Of a stretch of DNA of 64,000 nt, positions 57,955-64,000 are shown piece by piece. The notes beneath the pieces were generated by a model. That model was given only the letters and a program-made list of their open reading frames with translations, searched no databases and was not told where the DNA came from. Within the stretch, counting starts at the first letter, position 1. The number at the start of each line of letters is the position of its first letter. Location of the stretch: positions 1 through 64,000 of the forward strand of contig JAQGOE010000355.1 in assembly GCA_028293725.1 (NCBI GenBank), written 5' to 3'. The DNA comes from Gammaproteobacteria bacterium (GTDB lineage: Bacteria; Pseudomonadota; Gammaproteobacteria; Steroidobacterales; Steroidobacteraceae). Made by a program: the position numbers and the translations under genes.

Positions 57955-59856
57955 TTACTGGCCGAGCAAAGTGAGGAACGACACTCCCGGCGTTCCGAGG
58001 CCTGTCACGTTATCCCAACCCGTATTCGTATGCTGGGTCGGAGAGCCCGAGTAATCATCAAAAGTCCGTAGAAAGTCAGCTGTGCCATTCGTCGCATCCA
58101 CCCCGTTGACGTAGTTGCGGCGAGCGACGGCAGTCTTGACGCTGAGGACGTCATAGAAAGCGCTCGGGTTCGCGTAGAAGAGCGGGTTCGCAAACCCGTG
58201 TGGATGTCCGGCTTTCTGGTCAACGAGAGCCATCAGCCCGGCAAAGATGGGGCTGGCGAGGCTCGTGCCCCCGATCCGGTACTCGTCGTAGTAGGTTCCA
58301 TCCGGAAATGTCTGTGTCTGCCCGACCAACAGGCCCGTCTGAGGATCGGCGAGCGCCGCAACGTCGGGAACCCCGCGACCGGAAAGATTGAGGCCGGCAC
58401 TGCGTTGATAAGTCGGCTCCTCGAACAACTTGCTTACGCCACCGCCGGCGCCATACAGCCACGTCGTACGTGCGCAGACCGTCGATGACGAGCTGCAGCC
58501 GTAGCTACCGGTTCCCCAGCCGGTCTCGAGCGCACGCGTGTTGGCGGCACTAATAGCGAGGCTCGTACCTCCGACGGCGGTGACCCACGGACTTCCGGCC
58601 GGCCAGTCAACCGTAGCGTACCCGACCGTGCCACTCTCATCCCCATTGTCCCCGGACGAGAAATACACGCCGATACCCTCGATAGCCGCCTGAATCAGGG
58701 TGTCCTCCAAAGGCTTGACGTACCCCGGCGGCAGCAGCTCCGTGTTGAAACCGTAGGAGTTTGTCACGATCTGCGCCAACTGCTCGTCGACGACGTGATT
58801 CATCGCGGCATCGAGGTCCTGATAGTTGTTGGGTGCTCCCACGTATACGATCTTCGCGGCCGGTGCCATGCCGTGCACGGCTTCAACGTCCAATGTCTCC
58901 TCGCCGTACCACCCCTGAGGGTCTTGACGCGGATTCTGCGGGCGCTTGTACACGCCCGGGGGCACAACTTGCACCAACTGCGAAGGATTCATGGTCGGCA
59001 GTCCGCGATTAGCGGACCACTGATTGACGTCCTGGAGGATCGTAGGCGAGGCGTAGGCATCAATGATGGCGACGGTCTGACCCGCTCCATCATAACCGGA
59101 GATTCCATACGCTCCCTTGATCTGTTCGGGCGTGTATCCCTTGACAGCCCACGGCACTGAAGGAAGCGCCACGTCCCCGAAACCGGCTGGAAACGCGTAC
59201 GGCGAAAGTAGCTGCGGCCAATAGAGAGGCAGCGGGGGCGCATTCCGGAAACCGGCCGATGGCGGAGCATTGGAATCGGTTCGGTGGTCAGTTTGGACGA
59301 ACTGATAGCTCTCGTCGAGGCCGATGACGGCTCGCACAACATTCGCCAGGGAGGCGGGAATTGCAACATCGGCAGTCGGCGCGCGCACGATCTGCCCCTG
59401 CACCGCATAGTTTCCGAACGCGACGGCGAACGCCGTTTGCAGTTGGGCCACGGTGCCCTCGGCGCAGATGTAGTGTCCATTCTTCGGCGAGTACTGCACG
59501 CTGAAACCTTGTGCGCGCAGCCAGTTCTGCACCTTTGCGACGTCGTTGGCGGCCGGAGCGAACTGCTTTCGGAACTGTGTAGGCGTGAGGTAGTGACGGT
59601 ATGAGGGACTCTTTGGATCCGACACAGATGCAGCGAGCGCAGCCGCTCCTCCCGAATCCGTCCAACCCAGATAGACGCGAAACCCCACATCGGTAGTCGG
59701 ATCCGTACTACCCACGGGATTTTGGCTCTTTGCCCATGATGGGGCACTGCCTGTCAAAACAGTGGAAGCGGCGGGCGCTGCCTGTGTAGCGGATGTTGTG
59801 CAGACGCCGGCAGTGAGTAGCGTCAATGTCGTGGCGAGCATCGAGGTGGTTTTCAT
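57955..59856 (-). CDS. exported S53 family serine-carboxyl peptidase
   Basis: A 633-residue sedolisin with signal peptide (TLTLLTAGVCTTSATQA), pro-domain (about 50-190, ending YQFVQTDHRTD) and catalytic domain with Glu and Asp in EETLDVEAVHGM, the oxyanion Asp in SSGDNGDESG and Ser in GGTSLASPIF; the Ca2+ site lies near the C-terminus (GWDNVTGLGTPG). Secreted acid peptidase. GGAGAGG precedes the ATG. The best palindromic operator of the region lies about 140 bases upstream. Confidence 0.93.
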   Translation of the reverse strand: MKTTSMLATTLTLLTAGVCTTSATQAAPAASTVLTGSAPSWAKSQNPVGSTDPTTDVGFRVYLGWTDSGGAAALAASVSDPKSPSYRHYLTPTQFRKQFAPAANDVAKVQNWLRAQGFSVQYSPKNGHYICAEGTVAQLQTAFAVAFGNYAVQGQIVRAPTADVAIPASLANVVRAVIGLDESYQFVQTDHRTDSNAPPSAGFRNAPPLPLYWPQLLSPYAFPAGFGDVALPSVPWAVKGYTPEQIKGAYGISGYDGAGQTVAIIDAYASPTILQDVNQWSANRGLPTMNPSQLVQVVPPGVYKRPQNPRQDPQGWYGEETLDVEAVHGMAPAAKIVYVGAPNNYQDLDAAMNHVVDEQLAQIVTNSYGFNTELLPPGYVKPLEDTLIQAAIEGIGVYFSSGDNGDESGTVGYATVDWPAGSPWVTAVGGTSLAISAANTRALETGWGTGSYGCSSSSTVCARTTWLYGAGGGVSKLFEEPTYQRSAGLNLSGRGVPDVAALADPQTGLLVGQTQTFPDGTYYDEYRIGGTSLASPIFAGLMALVDQKAGHPHGFANPLFYANPSAFYDVLSVKTAVARRNYVNGVDATNGTADFLRTFDDYSGSPTQHTNTGWDNVTGLGTPGVSFLTLLGQ

Positions 59857-59989
59857 GCTTTTTCCTCTCCAACTCTGGGTGGTGAAACGCGCTCACGCGC
59901 CCCCTTCGGCTGACGTGAGCGGGTGTTCCGAGATGGCAGTCGGTTGATTCCCCTCCCTCTGGCTCGACCTCAATTCGTGCCACTGCTTC

Positions 59990-60018
59990 CATATATGAGA
60001 CTACCTATCTCATATAGA
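59990..60018. promoter_or_regulatory. regulon operator, copy 3 (best palindrome)
   Basis: TATATGAGA (59992-60000), seven bases CTACCTA, TCTCATATA (60008-60016): a perfect 9-bp inverted repeat. It lies upstream of the minus-strand S53 peptidase gene and has the TGAG-N9-CTCA core. Confidence 0.68.
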
Positions 60019-60084
60019 GCTTATCACGGCCGGTTGCGGGTGTACTTTCTTGAAGTCCGCCCTGTGGAGTCGGCGCGGCGTCAG

Positions 60085-60375
60085 CTAGGCGGTCCCAATG
60101 AGCACTTCAACCACAGGTCCACGTAGACGGTACCGATACTCGCTTACGCCTCTTGCCCCTGTGGCCCGGGTGTCTACCAGGCGTGGCTCACCGATGACTT
60201 CCCGCAGCACGCCGCCTTGTCGTCCGAGGGGAATCCGCACCATCTCCTCAGGCCCGAACGGCTCAGGGCGCACGAACTCAACTACAACGTGCCTCGGGCC
60301 GCTCTCTGAGTTAGATGGGTCTTCGAATTCGAGCTTGCGGAGGCCCTCGCGAATCTCAGTGCATTTCCTGTTCAT
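60085..60375 (-). CDS. small hypothetical protein
   Basis: A 96-residue frame beginning MNRKCTEIREGLRKLEF with GAGGGG upstream, then HVVVEFVRPEPFGPEEMVRI and ending in a beta-rich region (VSEYRYRLRGPVVEVLIGT). No family is recognised. An upstream ATG at 60420 is also open. A copy of the regional operator lies about 70 bases upstream. Confidence 0.55.
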   Translation of the reverse strand: MNRKCTEIREGLRKLEFEDPSNSESGPRHVVVEFVRPEPFGPEEMVRIPLGRQGGVLREVIGEPRLVDTRATGARGVSEYRYRLRGPVVEVLIGTA

Positions 60376-60443
60376 TATTTCCGACCCCTCGGTGTCATCT
60401 ATTCTTGACCTGAGCGGCATTTGTGCAAGAACCGTATCATAAG

Positions 60444-60465
60444 AGGGTCATTTTGTCCCATATGT
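60444..60465. promoter_or_regulatory. regulon operator, copy 4
   Basis: AGGG (60444-60447), nine bases TCATTTTGT, CCCA (60457-60460) followed by TATGTGG. Seven of eight core bases fit TGRG-N9-CYCA, and the right flank CATATGTGG fits the other copies. Confidence 0.5.
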
Positions 60466-60686
60466 GGATTACTACGGCGACGGTGACGTCAACGTTAGCT
60501 GGAGCCGCGGAATCGGATTGCATTACAGCTGCGCTGTCGGTCGCCCCGCGGCGTCTCACGCGAAGGGCCGCGAGCAAGGCGAGAAAGGCCGGGATGAATC
60601 TCGGAGCGCAAACGTCGCCCAGGTCCTCGGTTGAGGCGCCTGTGGCGGCTCGAGCCCGGGAGTCCAGACCAGCGCGCATCAGATCT

Positions 60687-60932
60687 CTAAGCTGTCCAGT
60701 CCTCGCCCGACCATATGCCGTAGCACTCGGTGTGGAACCGGAGAGTCTTGGTCGTAAGCTCAGTGCGCAGTTCGACCTCACACTCAACCTGTTCGAAGTC
60801 AATGCTTCTGCTGCAACCCGAACAGAGCTTCCCGCTGCCCGGCCCCGCCCAGGTCGTCACGACATCGCCTGAGGCGAGCCGCCTCGTTTTCGGATTCTCT
60901 CGTGCGATGTCCCGCGCCCTCCCCTCGTTCAT
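60687..60932 (-). CDS. small protein with paired cysteines
   Basis: An 81-residue protein: LCSGCSRSIDFEQVECEVEL followed by TLRFHTECYGIWSGED. The C-x-x-C and H-x-x-C pattern suggests a small treble-clef-like zinc site; similar short proteins of unknown function occur in related bacteria. A strong operator copy lies about 85 bases upstream. Confidence 0.65.
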   Translation of the reverse strand: MNEGRARDIARENPKTRRLASGDVVTTWAGPGSGKLCSGCSRSIDFEQVECEVELRTELTTKTLRFHTECYGIWSGEDWTA

Positions 60933-61014
60933 CCGGTTACGCCTCTGGGTCGCCCGGAAGGCGGGACGCTAAGTTCAAACGTCATGGCGCACCTCAGCGC
61001 GACTCTATTCTCTT

Positions 61015-61043
61015 CATATATGAGACCATCAGTCTCATGTAAA
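61015..61043. promoter_or_regulatory. regulon operator, copy 5
   Basis: ATGAGAC (61020-61026), CATCA, GTCTCAT (61032-61038): a perfect 7-bp inverted repeat inside CATATATGAGACC and GTCTCATGTA, upstream of the minus-strand small Cys protein gene. Core TGAG-N9-CTCA as in copy 3. Confidence 0.65.
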
Positions 61044-61177
61044 CAAGTGTCTCCGGGTACAGACAACGTCAGCTCAACTGCGGATCTTTAGCTGGCGCGA
61101 GCCGCGGCCGGGAGGCCTAACACCGGGGCTGCGATCCTGAGCTGACCGAAGTTCAGCGCACGGGCTCCGGCCTGCGC

Positions 61178-62263
61178 TTACTCGCCGATGGGGCGCGATT
61201 CCGCCTTACTGCCTCCGGGCCAGCCGGTTCCGCGCATGTAACTCTGGGGACCTTCGAATACGGCCTCGACCCGAGTGATCTTGCCGTTCACGAACTTGAA
61301 CATTTCCGTGTTGAGAATCTCGTTCGGGTACCGCATATTTTCGGGATACGGGACACGCCGCCCTTCGTAGGTCCAACTCTCCACGTTTCCCCGGCGCGTG
61401 AAATCGAAGACGGCGTAGACGATCTGTCGCCTGGTATCCACGATCGGAAAGTGTGCGTCTTCATAGCCCGTGATGAAGGTATAGGACTTGTAGGCGAGCT
61501 GCTTCGCACAGCCGAGGCCCAGGAGAAAAAAGCTGGGCACCGGCGGAGCGCCGTTTACAGACGGCGGCGGTTGAAGTTTCGGCACCGGCGCGTTGTCGTC
61601 CGGCCCGAGCGCCGACACCATGCCGTTTTCGAGTCGAATGCATGACTCGGCAAACGGTGCCAGATCACCATTATGGAAGGCGACGGCGCGCATGTATCCG
61701 AGCGCGCCCTTTTTCAAAGCTTCGCGCGAAAGCCGCGTCGATTCCGGCTCCGCCCGGTTCATGATTTCCATCCAGCTCGGATCCTGCGGCGGCATGTTCA
61801 CTGTGCCGGCGGCATGACGGTCGACAACGGTTTCAATCTCGGTGATTTTCCGACCCGAGACCTTCAACCGCACGGCTAGAAAATCGGGGAAAGGGATTTC
61901 GTGGTTTTCCGTGATGGACAGATACGACGCAACCCCACCGGTCTCGGTATCGTACACATCGTGACGGTATTTCCCGTAGGAGTTGAAAGTCACCCACAAC
62001 GCCTCGCCCAACGGAACTTCCGCGCCGTTTTCTGTGTACCGGTAATGCGCCGCCACTGGCACGAGCGAAGGATCGTGCTTCTCCATCGCGTTCAGATAGG
62101 TATCCATCATGCCTTTGAGGCAGGCCTCGTCGCATGCGACGGATGCTTGCACCGCCTTAACAGCATGAAGGGACGCGACAGCCAGCGCTCCCAGCAACAA
62201 CCCTCTCGAGACCCAGGAAATGAACCAGCCGAAACGAAACGACTGCCTATTGAACGTTCTCAT
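61178..62263 (-). CDS. exported protein, DUF8021/NTF2-like
   Basis: A 361-residue secreted protein: long signal region (WFISWVSRGLLLGALAVASL) then CDEACLKGMMDTYLNAMEKH and YTENGAEVPLGEALWVTFNS, a pattern seen in SnoaL/NTF2-like proteins of the DUF8021 kind. A second similar module seems to follow at about 225-350 (YKSYTFITGYEDAHFPIVDT, then TEMFKFVNGKITRVEAVFEG). Function unknown. Confidence 0.7.
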   Translation of the reverse strand: MRTFNRQSFRFGWFISWVSRGLLLGALAVASLHAVKAVQASVACDEACLKGMMDTYLNAMEKHDPSLVPVAAHYRYTENGAEVPLGEALWVTFNSYGKYRHDVYDTETGGVASYLSITENHEIPFPDFLAVRLKVSGRKITEIETVVDRHAAGTVNMPPQDPSWMEIMNRAEPESTRLSREALKKGALGYMRAVAFHNGDLAPFAESCIRLENGMVSALGPDDNAPVPKLQPPPSVNGAPPVPSFFLLGLGCAKQLAYKSYTFITGYEDAHFPIVDTRRQIVYAVFDFTRRGNVESWTYEGRRVPYPENMRYPNEILNTEMFKFVNGKITRVEAVFEGPQSYMRGTGWPGGSKAESRPIGE

Positions 62264-62454
62264 TGTTTCCTCGCGAGGTGAGTGCGCCTTAGGGTCGGGC
62301 GGGGCCCTTAGGTTAGTAGTCGGGCAGGTCCACGACGTGCCTCGTAGCGCACGGCCGCTATCCTGGGAAGGAACCCTCGGGGAATTCGGACTTCCCCTCG
62401 TCTGAAGACGCGTTTACGTTCAGCGCCGCCGGGATCCCACATAGGACCTCAGGG

Positions 62455-64000
62455 CTATCGATCGTCGCTCGGGCGCCAGTCGACGGCTCCAAAGCGCTCG
62501 TGTCCGAGCAGAGTGTAGCCCACACTGACGGTTCGAACGCTCTGATGCGAGTCACGGAGATTGACATAGCGGCCGTCGCGGGTTGTCTCCGAATATCGAA
62601 CGGACAGGCCCTGCAGGCCAAGCACCCGCACAGTGAAGACGACATCGAACCGGTCGATGGTTTCGCTGCCGGTGCTCTCGGACGCGGCGAGTTTGCTGAT
62701 GTAATAGCCCCGGGCGGAGGTATCGAGTGCTGCACGGTCGCCAAAAATCAGGCGCAGGGCCATGATTGACTCCGGAGCGATGCCATAATGATAGTTGCGC
62801 AGCCCCTCGCCGACCGGACTCGGCGACGTCACGCCGGCACCACGAATGACCCCGCCTCCCGCGTAACCAACACCGGTGAGCGCCGAACCCTGCAGGGCAA
62901 CATTACGGGAAAGCCACCATTGGGCGGTCGTACCGAAGGCCGCGGCCGTGTTTGAAACACGGAAGATGTTGGGAGCGCTATAGTCATAAATTCCATAGAC
63001 GCCCCACACGCCCCGGTAGGCCGGGCCGTCGGCGTAGTCGGTGCCGTAGAGAAGCCCGCGGCTGAAAATCGATTCGACGGTGTTGGCCGTATCCAGTGTC
63101 AGCTCGAAGTTGAAATAGTCGAAGGGACGCTCGTAGGTGTAGCCGGGCTTGCCCGGTAAGCCGTAGCCGACGGCGAACGTGGCGATGCCACTGCCGCGCT
63201 TCAAGGTCTGTGCCATTGGTGGCGCGCTCGGGTCCGCGTTGACGTTGACATCGGTCGTGTAATGCGTGCTGATATTGCCGCTGAGATCGATGCGGGTGAA
63301 GACAGCGGGCTGGAAGCTGCGGAAGACCGGTGAGAAGCGCTTCCCGTAGACGAGGCGGTTGAACCCTGTCGGGGGAGAGAGAACTGCCGCGCCGAGCTCG
63401 CGCCACCACCCGGGGGTTTCATCGCCACCCCCCTCCAGAAGAAGACTCGCCATGCGAAACAGCGGCTCGCCGAGAAAATTCCCGCCGATCCCGGTGGCGA
63501 TCTGGTCGTTGATGGAGGGCGCGGTGTTCTCACCGGACTCCTCCCACAGGAGGCTGCCCGCGAAGGTGTAGGCTGATGCTTGCCAGAAATCCAGGCCGGC
63601 GGAGCGCGCCAGTCCCTGGTAAATCGAGCCCTGGTAGGGATGAAGAAACTGGTTGGTCGAGAACTTGTCGTTATCGATGACCCAGGAGCGATGCAGGTTC
63701 GCCTTCAGGTTGGTCCAGGGAGACGGATAAGTCGCGGCGTCGGCCTCATAGTGATCGAAGCGATTCAGCAGCAGCTCGTACGCCGGGATCTCGTAAGCGG
63801 GCACCAGGAAGCTACGTGACTCGCCCTTCCCCCAATTCGACACGGGAGTCGGCTCGGAGGCGTTGAAGGCGGTCGGTGCTTCTTTGGCGGGCGGCTCCTC
63901 CGCCCAGACGTCATCGGCCAGAGCCGTCCCGACGAATCCTGCACCCGGGGGCGCCACAAAAGTCGCTATCCAGAAGGTCGCAGCCCAGCGCCAGCGCCGC
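62455..64000 (-). CDS. DUF3943 outer-membrane-type protein, runs off the right edge
   Basis: At least 500 residues. The frame stays open to the edge; just before a GTG at 63957 it reads RWRWAATFWIATFVAPPG and then GTALADD, a signal peptide, so the true start lies beyond the window. The mature part contains the DUF3943 region (NLHRSWVIDNDKFSTNQFLH, PYQGSIYQGLARSAGLDFWQ, then SPPTGFNRLVYGKRF) and alternating beta-strand segments to the end (VRTVSVGYTLLGHERFG), consistent with an outer-membrane barrel-like protein. Function unknown. Confidence 0.85.
   Translation of the reverse strand, partial: RRWRWAATFWIATFVAPPGAGFVGTALADDVWAEEPPAKEAPTAFNASEPTPVSNWGKGESRSFLVPAYEIPAYELLLNRFDHYEADAATYPSPWTNLKANLHRSWVIDNDKFSTNQFLHPYQGSIYQGLARSAGLDFWQASAYTFAGSLLWEESGENTAPSINDQIATGIGGNFLGEPLFRMASLLLEGGGDETPGWWRELGAAVLSPPTGFNRLVYGKRFSPVFRSFQPAVFTRIDLSGNISTHYTTDVNVNADPSAPPMAQTLKRGSGIATFAVGYGLPGKPGYTYERPFDYFNFELTLDTANTVESIFSRGLLYGTDYADGPAYRGVWGVYGIYDYSAPNIFRVSNTAAAFGTTAQWWLSRNVALQGSALTGVGYAGGGVIRGAGVTSPSPVGEGLRNYHYGIAPESIMALRLIFGDRAALDTSARGYYISKLAASESTGSETIDRFDVVFTVRVLGLQGLSVRYSETTRDGRYVNLRDSHQSVRTVSVGYTLLGHERFGAVDWRPSDDR

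Noticed and set aside
60423..60872. Plus-strand open frame of 149 codons
   Set aside because: Low-complexity Ala/Arg/Ser translation, overlaps the better supported minus-strand Cys protein.

Overview
The window is GC-rich, gene-dense DNA of a Gram-negative bacterium. PqiABC, an OprB-type porin, lipoproteins, an N-type ATPase, FixLJ and PadR, GntR, TetR and DUF6502 regulators fit Pseudomonadota best. A gammaproteobacterium of the Steroidobacter/Nevskia kind is my guess from gene content only. I see no rRNA, tRNA, CRISPR array, phage module or intact insertion sequence.

Left part (0.6-24.6 kb), a low-oxygen, energy and stress block. It holds a KaiC-like double ATPase overlapping a hybrid histidine kinase, a tandem universal stress protein, a PilZ protein, a CBS/BON protein with a frameshift, a glycogen-debranching enzyme that lacks a catalytic carboxylate, a PAS hybrid kinase, a FixL/FixJ pair whose PAS domain keeps all four haem-pocket residues known from rhizobial FixL, a dihaem cytochrome c, a triple-BON protein, a complete nine-gene N-ATPase operon (atpDCQRBEFAG, no delta subunit, long b subunit), and a phosphoketolase. 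These genes suggest redox-controlled switching to fermentative energy conservation and membrane-potential maintenance.

Middle (24.6-43.9 kb), mixed. It contains a degenerate MerR/TPR pseudogene, an ATP-dependent DNA ligase, small stress proteins, a porin, a GntR-MFS unit divergent from a phytanoyl-CoA dioxygenase (with two operator copies 21 bp apart on the promoter), a 5'-truncated outer-membrane barrel gene, a translationally coupled regulator-pqiA-pqiB-pqiC operon, NDH-2, an internally deleted enoyl-CoA hydratase and an unusual CoA-transferase/acyl-CoA dehydrogenase fusion. Several genes have internal deletions joined at short homologies, a pattern that should be checked as biology or assembly artefact.

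Right part (44-64 kb), accessory. It carries an S53 peptidase, an SDR with a divergent TetR regulator and tandem operators, a VapBC toxin-antitoxin pair with a recognisable promoter, a carotenoid oxygenase, a phosphatase, an FMN reductase-SnoaL fusion, an aldo/keto reductase, and PadR with a DUF1579-like protein. At 55.7-61.0 kb a methyltransferase, DUF6502 and DUF5666 genes, a second S53 peptidase and two small unknown genes share a 17-bp interrupted palindrome (TGRG-N9-CYCA with an adjoining ATAT flank). I read this as an undescribed local regulon, possibly controlled by the DUF6502 protein. A DUF3943 protein gene with a signal peptide runs off the right edge.
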